Below are positions 27,516 to 36,137 of a DNA stretch of 43,699 nucleotides, piece by piece (the stretch's first letter is position 1; every line of letters begins with the position of its first letter). This DNA comes from Nostocoides sp. (GTDB lineage Bacteria > Actinomycetota > Actinomycetes > Actinomycetales > Dermatophilaceae): NCBI GenBank assembly GCA_025929465.1, contig JAICMC010000002.1, positions 1 to 43,699 of the forward strand. Direction: 5' to 3'. Position numbers and translations under genes: made by a program. Under the pieces are notes generated by a model. It ran no database searches. It saw only the letters and a list, made by a program, of their open reading frames with translations, and was not told the origin of the DNA.

Positions 27516-28595
27516 TCACAGCCTGCCACGGATGGGCGTGCGCTCCGCGGTGTCCGGCTCCGGCATGGTCATCTCCGCGCGAAGGCCGAGCAGCCTCACC
27601 TCGCGGTCCTGGTCGAGCCGGCCGGCCAGGACGAGGGCCGCCGAGCGGACGACCTCCACGTCGTCGGTCACGGCGGGCAGGGTGCGGGCGAAGGTCTTGG
27701 TGAAGAACGGCGCGTAGCGCACCTTGAGGGTGAGCCGGGTGACCGGGCGACCTTCCGCCGCAACGTCCTGCATCACCTGGCCGACCAAGGTGTCGACGGC
27801 GTCGCGGATCTCGTCGGGGGTCGTGAGGTTCTGCTGGTACGTCGTCTCCCGGCTGTGCCCCCGAGCCACCCACGGTGTGTCGTCGACGGTCCGGGAGCCG
27901 AGGCCGCGACCGAGCTCGCCGTACCACTGGCCCATCCGCGGTCCGAACTCGGCCACGAGCACCCCGGGCTCGGCATCGGCCAGCTCCCGAACCGTGTGGA
28001 TGTCGTGTCGCGCCAGTCGTTGGGACACCTTCGACCCGATCCCCCAGAGGTCGACCGTCGGTCGGTCGCCCATGACGTCGAACCAGTTGTCGCGAGTCAA
28101 CCGGAAGACACCCCGTGGCTTGCCGAAGCCGGTCGCGATCTTGGCCCGCACCTTGTTGTCGCCGATCCCGACCGAGGAGTGCAGCCCGGTGGCGTCCAGG
28201 ACGGTCGCTCGCACCCGGGCTGCATACGGCTCCGGGTCCTCGACGTCGACGCCGAGGAACGCCTCGTCCCAGCCGAGCACCTCCACGACGCACCCGAGGC
28301 TGCGCAGGGCCGTCATCACCTCCGCCGAGGCGGCGTCGTATGCCGGTCCGTCGACCGGGAGGATGACCGCCTGCGGGCACTTGCGAGCGGCGAGCCGAAG
28401 CGGCATACCGGAGCCGATGCCGAACTCCCGCGCCTCGTAGGTCGCCGTCGAGACGACGGCCCGCTCGCTCGGGTCTCCCCGGCCTCCGACGATGAGCGGG
28501 ATGCCCGCGAGCTCGGGACGTCGGCGGATCTCGACGGCAGCGATGAACTGGTCGAGGTCGACGTGCAACACCCACCGGCTGGGCTGTGCAGGCAT
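27516..28595 (-). CDS. dinB: DNA polymerase IV (Y-family)
   Basis: WVLHVDLDQFIAAVEIRRRPELAGIPLIVGG, CVVEVLGWDEAFLGV, SVGIGDNKVRAKIATGFGKPRG. Confidence 0.93.
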   Translation of the reverse strand: MPAQPSRWVLHVDLDQFIAAVEIRRRPELAGIPLIVGGRGDPSERAVVSTATYEAREFGIGSGMPLRLAARKCPQAVILPVDGPAYDAASAEVMTALRSLGCVVEVLGWDEAFLGVDVEDPEPYAARVRATVLDATGLHSSVGIGDNKVRAKIATGFGKPRGVFRLTRDNWFDVMGDRPTVDLWGIGSKVSQRLARHDIHTVRELADAEPGVLVAEFGPRMGQWYGELGRGLGSRTVDDTPWVARGHSRETTYQQNLTTPDEIRDAVDTLVGQVMQDVAAEGRPVTRLTLKVRYAPFFTKTFARTLPAVTDDVEVVRSAALVLAGRLDQDREVRLLGLRAEMTMPEPDTAERTPIRGRL

Positions 28596-28767
28596 GCAGC
28601 CCAGTCTGCCCTCGTCCACCGACGACGCGGTCGATGGACGCTGCCGAGCCGGCCACCGTGCTCAGCGCTCCGGGGTGGGGGGCCTCACCCCCACCGAAGG
28701 AGAAGTGGCTGCCGTCCTCATCGACCCCGAAGACCCCGATGTTGCTCGGCAAGGGGCCACCCCGCGC

Positions 28768-28869
28768 CCCGTCTGCGTTTCTGCGCCATGGCGCACGTTG
28801 CGACCACCGGCGCAGCCGTTCCTGCGCGCCTGGTCGGCATCTGCGCCGGGGCGCAGAAACGCAGACGGG
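28768..28869. repeat. Dispersed palindromic intergenic repeat, copy 2, with 20-bp perfect terminal inverted repeats
   Basis: CCCGTCTGCGTTTCTGCGCC (28768-28787) is the exact reverse complement of GGCGCAGAAACGCAGACGGG (28850-28869). Internal hairpins TGCGCC-AT-GGCGCA and CTGCGCC-GG-GGCGCAG. Confidence 0.9.
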
Positions 28870-28966
28870 CCGGGTGCCGCAGTTCCCAACATGTCGGTCG
28901 TGCCCCCGAGCGACACCAGCGGGAAGGCTGCAGCAGACTCGCAGGGACGACCCCTACCCTCGCAAC

Positions 28967-29998
28967 GTGACCCCCCACCAGGAACACCCGGACCGGCTCA
29001 GCTGCCCTCTGCGCGGGATGGCCTGGCGCGACGGAGCGGTCGTCGACGCCTCGGTCACCATCGGCGAGGTCGGACAGGTCGCCAACGACCCGAGCCAGCT
29101 GCTCTGGCTCGACCTCACCTCGCCCACCCGAGAGGACATGACGGCCCTGGCCGACCACCTCGGCCTGAGCGCGACCCTGGTGGAGGATGTCCTCTCCCCG
29201 TTGGAGCGGCCCAAGGTCACCCGGCATACCGACCACATCTTCTTCATGGCGTATGCCACGCGCCTGGGTCCGTCGGCGGAGTCCGGAACCCAGGCCGGAT
29301 CCGCACGCCTCACGACGAGCCGGGTGAGCGGGCTGGTGTTCAAGGGGGCCCTGGTGACGATCCGCGAGGACGACAGCTTCGACATCGACGAGGTCGTCCG
29401 GCGCTGGGCGGACAACGCCGACCTGCTCCGTTACGGCTCCGGTGCCCTCCTGCACGGCCTGTTGGACACCATCGTGGATAGCCAGTTCGACACGATCCAG
29501 CAGCTCGACGACGCGATGGAGGACCTCGAAGGCGAGCTGTTCGAGAACCGCGGCGCCAACTCGGCGTTCCTCCGTACCGTCTACGAGCTGCGCAAGGACC
29601 TCGTCCAGCTGCGCCGGGTCGTGCTGCCCATGCGCGAGGTCGTCAACGGCGTCCTGCGCCACCGGCCGGACGAGCCGACCGAGCTGAGCCGCTGGTACGA
29701 CGACCTCTACGACCACGTGCTCCGCGCCGCCGAGTGGACCGAGTCGTTGCGCGACATGGTGACGACGGTCTTCGAGACGAACCTGTCGCTCCAGGACACC
29801 CGGCTCAACACGGTGATGAAGAAGCTGGCCGGCTGGGCCGCGATCATTGCCGTTCCGACGGCGGTGACCGGGTGGTTCGGTCAGAACGTCCCCTATCCCG
29901 GGTTCGGCCACCAGATCGGGCTCTGGCTGGCGACCGGCCTGATCATCGGCCTGTCAGGGGTCCTCTACGTGTCCTTCCGCCGCCGCGACTGGCTCTGA
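28967..29998 (+). CDS. CorA-family magnesium/cation transporter
   Basis: Long helical region (ELRKDLVQLRRVVLPMREVVNGVL), two C-terminal TMs flanking GWFGQNVPYPGF, ending VSFRRRDWL. GTG start. Confidence 0.88.
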   Translation: MTPHQEHPDRLSCPLRGMAWRDGAVVDASVTIGEVGQVANDPSQLLWLDLTSPTREDMTALADHLGLSATLVEDVLSPLERPKVTRHTDHIFFMAYATRLGPSAESGTQAGSARLTTSRVSGLVFKGALVTIREDDSFDIDEVVRRWADNADLLRYGSGALLHGLLDTIVDSQFDTIQQLDDAMEDLEGELFENRGANSAFLRTVYELRKDLVQLRRVVLPMREVVNGVLRHRPDEPTELSRWYDDLYDHVLRAAEWTESLRDMVTTVFETNLSLQDTRLNTVMKKLAGWAAIIAVPTAVTGWFGQNVPYPGFGHQIGLWLATGLIIGLSGVLYVSFRRRDWL

Positions 29999-30750
29999 GC
30001 GACCAGCCCCACCAGCGCCACGGCGAAGATCGCGAAGCCGGCCACGGTGACCGTCCCGTCGCCCAGGCCGAGGCCGTGCGCGCGGGCGGCGGGCTTGCCC
30101 AGCCAGTCCGCCACGGACGCCCCCAGCGGGCGGGTCAGCACGTAGGCGGTCCAGAACATCGCCACCTCCCGGGCGCCCAGGCGCCACGCGAGCAACGGCA
30201 CCAGGATCGCGACCCCGAAGAAGATCGCCGAGGGCAGGTAGCCCCAGCGGAGGGTGTATGCCGTGAGGTCGCCCGCGGCCGTCCCGAGGGCGAACGTCGC
30301 CAGCACCGTGGCCCAGTAGAACAGCTCGCGTCGAGGGGTGAGTATCGAGTGGATCGACAGGGTGCGTTCGCTCCACCACCACCACCCCAGCACGACCGCC
30401 AGGGACAGCGCGTAGCCGACGGTCGTCACGGCATACGGGATGCCCAGGACGACGTGCGCGACGTCGGCGGCCATCGTCCCGAAGATGGCGACCATCGCGA
30501 CCGTCACCCAGTAGGCGAGCGGCTGGTAGCGGGTCGTGCGGAGCTGCCAGACGAGTGCGGCGAGCAGCAGCAGCCCGGTGGCCAGGACCGCGACGACCCG
30601 GTTGTGCGCGGCCAGGTAGTCCGAGGTCGCCTCGCCCAGGCCGGTGGTGAGGATCTTGACGGCCCAGAACACGGCGGTCACCTCCGGGACCTTGGTGGTC
30701 AGGTAGCGGCGGCGCGCGGTGGCGCGGGGGGCGGCGAGAGCTTCGGTCAC
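29965..30750 (-). CDS. DUF347/COG4705-like membrane protein
   Basis: Repeated TM pattern VPEVTAVFWAVKILTTGLGEATSDYL ... REVAMFWTAYVLTRPLGASVADWLGKP. Confidence 0.8.
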   Translation of the reverse strand: MTEALAAPRATARRRYLTTKVPEVTAVFWAVKILTTGLGEATSDYLAAHNRVVAVLATGLLLLAALVWQLRTTRYQPLAYWVTVAMVAIFGTMAADVAHVVLGIPYAVTTVGYALSLAVVLGWWWWSERTLSIHSILTPRRELFYWATVLATFALGTAAGDLTAYTLRWGYLPSAIFFGVAILVPLLAWRLGAREVAMFWTAYVLTRPLGASVADWLGKPAARAHGLGLGDGTVTVAGFAIFAVALVGLVAQSQSRRRKDT

Positions 30751-30814
30751 AGTGCCACCGTGCCGGACCCCGCTGGCCACAGCCTGAACGCGACCTGAGC
30801 ATCCGCCGGGAAGC

Positions 30815-31726
30815 TCAGCTGGTGATGTCCTTGCTGGTGAACCGGGCCCAGGCGGCCAGCCAGAACACGATGGCATACCCGAGGTCCTGACCCAGGCCGG
30901 TGAGCAGGTTGGACCACAGCGGCGGCTCGCGGAACAGGTCGCTGAACGACATCCACTGCTCGACGATGAGCCAGGGGTGGAGGAAGGCGAGCTGGTTCAC
31001 CCCGAGCAGGATCCACGAGATGATCGTGATGATCATGACGGTCACGGTCGCGGCCATCGGCTGCTCGGTCAGGGTCGAGACGAACAGCCCCACGGCGCCC
31101 AGGGCCGAGATGCCGGCCGCGCAGAACAGCGCCGCGAGCACCAGTCGCCAGACGGCCGTCCCGAAGCCGATCCGGACCCCCGAGAGCGTGAGCATCGGGC
31201 CGGTGCCGAACAGCGCGATCCCCGCCACCGCGCCGACGATGGCGACGATGAAGACCCCGATGAGGGCGCCGAGGACCAGCGACGCGTACTTCACCGCCAA
31301 CAGACGGGTGCGGTCGACCGGGACGGTGAGCAGGTAGCGCAGGGTGCCGAGGTTGGCCTCCCCGGCGATGCTGTCACCGGAGAGCATGGCGATCGCCATC
31401 GGCAGGAAGAGGGTCATCTCCAGGGTCAGCGCGGCGAGCGGGACGAACAGCCCGTTGGACGTCGCCTGGGACAGGAAGTCGCCGGCATCGTTGCCGCGGT
31501 TGTGCGGCTCGGTCAGCTTGACGGCGACGGCAAGGACGACCGGCAGGGCGGCCAGGACGAGCATCCCCATCTGGTTGCGGCGACGGCCCATGATCAGCCG
31601 CATCTCCGAGCGCAGCAACCGGGTGGAGACGGCGGGGGGCCGCGCGGACGGCGTATGCCGGGAGCCCACCTCTGTTCGCCCCTCGGCCGCCACGGCGGTC
31701 GCCGTGGCCTTCTCAACCGCTGACAT
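30815..31726 (-). CDS. ABC transporter permease
   Basis: RLLRSEMRLIMGRRRNQMGMLVLAALPVVLAVAV plus about 6 TMs; overlaps the ATPase gene start-to-stop. Confidence 0.85.
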   Translation of the reverse strand: MSAVEKATATAVAAEGRTEVGSRHTPSARPPAVSTRLLRSEMRLIMGRRRNQMGMLVLAALPVVLAVAVKLTEPHNRGNDAGDFLSQATSNGLFVPLAALTLEMTLFLPMAIAMLSGDSIAGEANLGTLRYLLTVPVDRTRLLAVKYASLVLGALIGVFIVAIVGAVAGIALFGTGPMLTLSGVRIGFGTAVWRLVLAALFCAAGISALGAVGLFVSTLTEQPMAATVTVMIITIISWILLGVNQLAFLHPWLIVEQWMSFSDLFREPPLWSNLLTGLGQDLGYAIVFWLAAWARFTSKDITS

Positions 31727-32651
31727 CGAAGCCCTCCCCGGTCATCGAGACGAACAGGTCCTCCAGGGTCGGCGCGTCGACGACGAACCCGCGGACGCCG
31801 ACGCCGGCCCCGACGAGGGCGGCGACGATCCGCTCCGGGTCCAGGTCGCCCGGAACGCCGTGGACCTCGTGCCCGACCCGCCTGACCTCGCTGACGCCAA
31901 GCCCGGCGAGCACCGTTGCAGCAGAGTCGAGCTGGCTTGTCTGGACCCGCACGGTGGCCACCGCTCCCGACCGGATCTCGGCCACGGTTCCCTGGGCGAC
32001 CAGGTGCCCCTCGCTCATCACGCCGAGGTGCGTGCAGACCTGCTCGACCTCGGACAGGAGGTGGCTGGACACCAGGACGGTCGCCCCGTCGGCGGCGAGC
32101 GAGCCGACGAGCGACCGGACCTCGCGGGTCCCCTGCGGGTCCAGGCCGTTCGTCGGCTCGTCGAGGACGAGCAGGTCGCGGGGCATGAGCAGCGACGCGG
32201 CGATGGCGAGGCGCTGCCGCATGCCGAGGGAGTAGGCGCGGTACTTCTTGCCCGCCGCCGCGAGCAGGCCGACCCGCTCCAGTGCGCCGTCGACCCGGGT
32301 GCGGACGGTGCGGGTGTCGGCGTAGCGGTCGGCCGCGTCCAGCCGGGCCAGGTTGGCACGGCCGCTGAGGTAGGGGTGGAACGCGGGCCCCTCGACGAGC
32401 GACCCCACCCTGGGCAGCGCTGCCGACGCTCCGCCCGGCATCGGCTGACCCAGCAGGGCGCGCGTCCCGGCGGTCGGCTCGATCAGGCCGAGGAGCATCC
32501 GGATCGTCGTCGTCTTGCCCGACCCGTTGGGTCCGAGGAACCCGTAGACGGCACCGGTCGGCACGGCGAGGTCGATCCCGTCGACGGCGGCGCGGCTACC
32601 GAAACGTTTGGTCAGCCCGCTCGTCGCGACCGCCAGGGCGGCTCCGGTCAC
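31713..32651 (-). CDS. ABC transporter ATP-binding protein
   Basis: Walker A FLGPNGSGKTTT, signature SLGMRQRLAIAASLL, Walker B LLVLDEPTNGLDP. Confidence 0.95.
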   Translation of the reverse strand: MTGAALAVATSGLTKRFGSRAAVDGIDLAVPTGAVYGFLGPNGSGKTTTIRMLLGLIEPTAGTRALLGQPMPGGASAALPRVGSLVEGPAFHPYLSGRANLARLDAADRYADTRTVRTRVDGALERVGLLAAAGKKYRAYSLGMRQRLAIAASLLMPRDLLVLDEPTNGLDPQGTREVRSLVGSLAADGATVLVSSHLLSEVEQVCTHLGVMSEGHLVAQGTVAEIRSGAVATVRVQTSQLDSAATVLAGLGVSEVRRVGHEVHGVPGDLDPERIVAALVGAGVGVRGFVVDAPTLEDLFVSMTGEGFDVSG

Positions 32652-33787
32652 TTCGCCGCCAGGGCGGCATACAGCTGGTCGGGCGCGACGGCACCGACGG
32701 CGACCCGGCCGTCATCGGTGAGGACCGCGGAGAACAGCGTGCCGGAGAGCAGGTGGCCCTTGCCCCAGGTGCCGGACACCGCGGGCAGCAGCCGCAGCAG
32801 GGTGTCGACCTGGCCGTTGCCCTGGCTGGCCGGGGCCTTGCCCGACAGGCCGGCGAGGACGTCGGCCGGGAGCTTGGCGACGACGACGGTCGACCAGCCG
32901 GTGCCGACGACAGTCGGTTCCACCGTGTCGCTGGCTGCCGAGGGCACCGTCGCCTCCGGCGTGGCGGAGGTCGCCTCCGGGACGTCCCCGTTCTTGACCG
33001 TCGTCCCCGGGGCCGGGGCGAAGGCGAACTGCCGCGCGTCCGGCCGGCCGAAGTCGACGGAGGTGAAACCGATCTCGAAGGCAGGCTTGGTGAGCTGGGT
33101 CGAGTAGACCTGCACCCGCAGCGGGACGCGCCTGACGCCATCGATGGCGATCCGCACCTGCGCCACCCGGGTGGTCCTGGCCTTGGGCGTGAGGACCAGC
33201 TCGTATGCCGGGCGGCCGGCAACCGTCGCGGTGCTCGACGTGGTCACCGACGTCGTCGTCCCGACCGCCTTGAGCACCTGCGCGGCAGCAGCGGCGGGCG
33301 TGGGCGGCAGCGTCGTCGGCAGCCCCGACGGGGTGGACGGTGCCGTGCCCGACTCGGGCGTCCGGGGGGGGAGGGTCCGCTTGGTGGCCGTCTTCGTGGC
33401 GCTGGACCAGGTCCACAGCGTGCGGCCGTTGCGGATGATGTCGGACTCGCCGTTCGTGCCGACGACGGCCAGGCGCTGCCGGTCCGGCCCGTCCACCCAC
33501 AGCCGCAGGGTGTGCGACCCGGAGACGAGCGACTGCAGGTCGGCGCTCCCGCTGCCGGCGCCGATCCCGGGCAGCGACGGCAGCCCCAGGTCGGCCGACT
33601 CGACGATGGTTCCGGAGAGGGTCGCCACGGTGGAGCTGCGGACGTCGGTCAGCAGCTGGCTCGCCGACCGCGGCGCCAGCCCCGAGTCGGCGCTGGCGCT
33701 CAGCGCATACGGGGTCACCGCAGCGACGGCCACCACCGCGACGGGTGCGATCCAGCGGGCCTTGGGGTGCGACGTCCAGAAGCTCAT
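32648..33787 (-). CDS. LolA-like / outer-membrane lipoprotein carrier-fold secreted protein
   Basis: Signal/TM N-terminus WIAPVAVVAVAAVTPYALSAS, then LSGTIVESADLG, LRLWVDGPDRQRLAVVGTNGESDIIRNGRTLWTWSSATKTATK. Confidence 0.75.
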   Translation of the reverse strand: MSFWTSHPKARWIAPVAVVAVAAVTPYALSASADSGLAPRSASQLLTDVRSSTVATLSGTIVESADLGLPSLPGIGAGSGSADLQSLVSGSHTLRLWVDGPDRQRLAVVGTNGESDIIRNGRTLWTWSSATKTATKRTLPPRTPESGTAPSTPSGLPTTLPPTPAAAAAQVLKAVGTTTSVTTSSTATVAGRPAYELVLTPKARTTRVAQVRIAIDGVRRVPLRVQVYSTQLTKPAFEIGFTSVDFGRPDARQFAFAPAPGTTVKNGDVPEATSATPEATVPSAASDTVEPTVVGTGWSTVVVAKLPADVLAGLSGKAPASQGNGQVDTLLRLLPAVSGTWGKGHLLSGTLFSAVLTDDGRVAVGAVAPDQLYAALAAK

Positions 33788-33879
33788 GGCCCCATCGTCT
33801 CCCGGCGCGGCTGAGAGGGGGCTGAGAGGCCGGCGAAGCACGACGCAGCGGCCTGTCGTTTCCGTGGGATCGTGGAGCC

Positions 33880-34530
33880 GTGCGGGTGCTGCTGGTCGAG
33901 GACGAGCCGCGGATGGCTGCCGCCCTCGTGCGTGGCCTCGGCTCCGAGGGCTTCGTCGTCGAGCACGTGAGCGACGGCCTGGCGGGGCTGGAGGCTGCCA
34001 GGTTCGGGGACCACGACCTCGTCGTCCTGGACATCATGCTGCCCCGGCTCTCCGGGTACGAGGTGGTGCGAACGCTTCGGGCCGAAGGGAACTGGGTCCC
34101 GGTGCTCATCCTGTCGGCCAAGGACGGGGAGTACGACGAGGCCGACGGGCTCGACTGCGGCGCCGACGACTACCTCACCAAGCCGTTCTCCTTCGTGGTC
34201 CTCGTGGCACGGCTGCGGGCGCTGCTCCGGCGCGACCCGGTGCCACGCCCGGTGGCGCTCACGGTGGGGGGCCTGGTCATCGACCCGGGCGCGCAGCGGG
34301 TCACCGCCGACGGGGCCGAGGTGGTCCTGTCCGCCACCGAGTTCCGGCTGCTCGAGGCACTGGCCCGCGCCCACCCCGCCGTGCGCTCCAAGGAGCGGCT
34401 GCTCGACTCGGTGTGGGGTCCGGGAGCGGACGCCAACATCGTCGAGGTCTATGTCGGATACCTGCGCCGCAAGCTGGGGAGGAACCGGGTCGTCACGCTG
34501 CGCGGCCGCGGCTACCGGCTCGCGCCATGA
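33880..34530 (+). CDS. OmpR-family response regulator
   Basis: VRVLLVEDEPRMAAALVRGL, LVVLDIMLP, LTKPFSFVVLVARLRALLRR, winged helix VEVYVGYLRRKLG...LRGRGYRL. Confidence 0.95.
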   Translation: MRVLLVEDEPRMAAALVRGLGSEGFVVEHVSDGLAGLEAARFGDHDLVVLDIMLPRLSGYEVVRTLRAEGNWVPVLILSAKDGEYDEADGLDCGADDYLTKPFSFVVLVARLRALLRRDPVPRPVALTVGGLVIDPGAQRVTADGAEVVLSATEFRLLEALARAHPAVRSKERLLDSVWGPGADANIVEVYVGYLRRKLGRNRVVTLRGRGYRLAP

Positions 34531-35954
34531 CGTCCGGCTGGCGACAACGGCTCAGCCTGCGCGCCCGGCTCATGGTCGTCGGCCTGCTGGGCGTCGCCGG
34601 CGCCCTCGTCATCGGCGGGGTGGTCCTGGACGCGGTGCTCCTCACCTCCCTGTCCCGAACGGTCCACGGGGAGGTCCGGGCGAGCGCGCGGGAGGTCGCG
34701 GCCCTCGTCGACGCCGGCCGGCTCCCGGAGCCGGTGCCCGTGTCCGGGGCCGAGATCGTCCAGGTCCTCGACGCCGGCGGACACGTCGTCGGCGGGTCGC
34801 TCTCGGCGGACCGGCTCACCCCGCTCGTGACCGAAGCCGAGCGGCGCAGGGCCGTCGCAGGGGAGACGCTCGTCGTGCCGGGCAACCGGGCCGGGCTCAG
34901 CGGGCAGCTCCAGGTCGCGGCCGTCGAAGCCGGCCCCAGGACCGCTCGTGTCACCGTGGTCGCGGCCACGTCCACCTCGACGATCGAGCAGAGCGGACAC
35001 ACCTTGCGGCTGCTCCTGCTCGGCCTGCTCCCGGTCATGCTGCTCGTCCTCGGGCTCGTGGCCTGGCGGGTCATCGGGGCGGCCCTCGCGCCGGTGGAGT
35101 CGCTCCGTCGGGGGGCCGAGCGGATCGACGAGGCCTCCGCCGACGACGAACGGCTGCCGGTGCCCCCGACCCGCGACGAGATCGCCGCGCTCGCCACCAC
35201 CCTCAACGAGATGCTCGCCCGGGTGGCCGGCGCCCGACGCACCCAGCGGGCCTTCGTCGCCGACGCCGCCCACGAGCTGCGCAGCCCACTGGCCAGCATG
35301 CGCACCCAGCTCGAGGTCGCCCAGCACCTCGGCGACCGCAGCGACCTGACGGTCGGTCTGCTCGCCGAGGTGGAGCGGCTGAGCAGCCTGGTCGAGGACC
35401 TGCTTCTCCTGGCCCGCAGCACCGACACCCCGCCGGTCGGTGGGCGCGCGACCAGCCTCCTCGCGACCGTCCTGCGCGCGGTGGTGGACCGGCAGGAGTC
35501 GGCGCGCGCGCCGGTCCGGCTGGACCTCGGCGCGGGAGTGGGCACCGTGGACTCGACGACCGCGGTCGCGATGGACGACCGTGACCTGACCCGCGCCCTG
35601 ACCAACCTCGTCGACAACGCCGTCCGGCACGCGACGTCGAGGGTCGAGGTGTCCGCCTCTGTCGCAGGCAGGTTGGCCCGCATCGTCGTGGTGGACGACG
35701 GTGCCGGCATCCCCGCTGGGGACCGGGAACGGGTCTTCGACCGGTTCACGCGGCTCGATGACGCCCGCGACCGGGACAGCGGCGGCACGGGGCTGGGCCT
35801 GGCCATCACCCGCCAGCTGCTGACCCGGGCCGGAGGCTCGGTGACCCTCGGCGACCGGGGTACCGGCTCCGGTCTGGCGGTCACCCTCACCGTCCCCCTG
35901 GCTCAGCCCACCCATCCAGGCGCGGATCCGGCGACCCGGGCCCCAGCCCGCTGA
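34527..35954 (+). CDS. Sensor histidine kinase
   Basis: HAMP, FVADAAHELRSPLASMRTQLEVAQ (H box), LTNLVDNAVRHA (N box), GTGLGLAITRQLL. Confidence 0.95.
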   Translation: MTSGWRQRLSLRARLMVVGLLGVAGALVIGGVVLDAVLLTSLSRTVHGEVRASAREVAALVDAGRLPEPVPVSGAEIVQVLDAGGHVVGGSLSADRLTPLVTEAERRRAVAGETLVVPGNRAGLSGQLQVAAVEAGPRTARVTVVAATSTSTIEQSGHTLRLLLLGLLPVMLLVLGLVAWRVIGAALAPVESLRRGAERIDEASADDERLPVPPTRDEIAALATTLNEMLARVAGARRTQRAFVADAAHELRSPLASMRTQLEVAQHLGDRSDLTVGLLAEVERLSSLVEDLLLLARSTDTPPVGGRATSLLATVLRAVVDRQESARAPVRLDLGAGVGTVDSTTAVAMDDRDLTRALTNLVDNAVRHATSRVEVSASVAGRLARIVVVDDGAGIPAGDRERVFDRFTRLDDARDRDSGGTGLGLAITRQLLTRAGGSVTLGDRGTGSGLAVTLTVPLAQPTHPGADPATRAPAR

Positions 35955-36137
35955 GGCCGGCGTGGCCCCATCGGGGCCGGTAGTCAGTTCGGCCAGGTTT
36001 GCCCGCGGCCCCTTGCCGGGCAGGTCGGGGGTTGCTGGACTGAGCAGCTTCAGCATCCACCTCGCATGGTCATCGGGGCCCGTCGCAGGCCCTGGAGAGG
36101 TGACCTTCGCGGGGAACCGGCCGAGAGGGACCGACCC

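Noticed and set aside
26860-28752. 630-aa minus-strand ORF apparently joining a dinB-region frame to the methyltransferase
   Set aside because: The N-terminal two thirds is an out-of-frame shadow of dinB; only the methyltransferase from about 27513 is supported.
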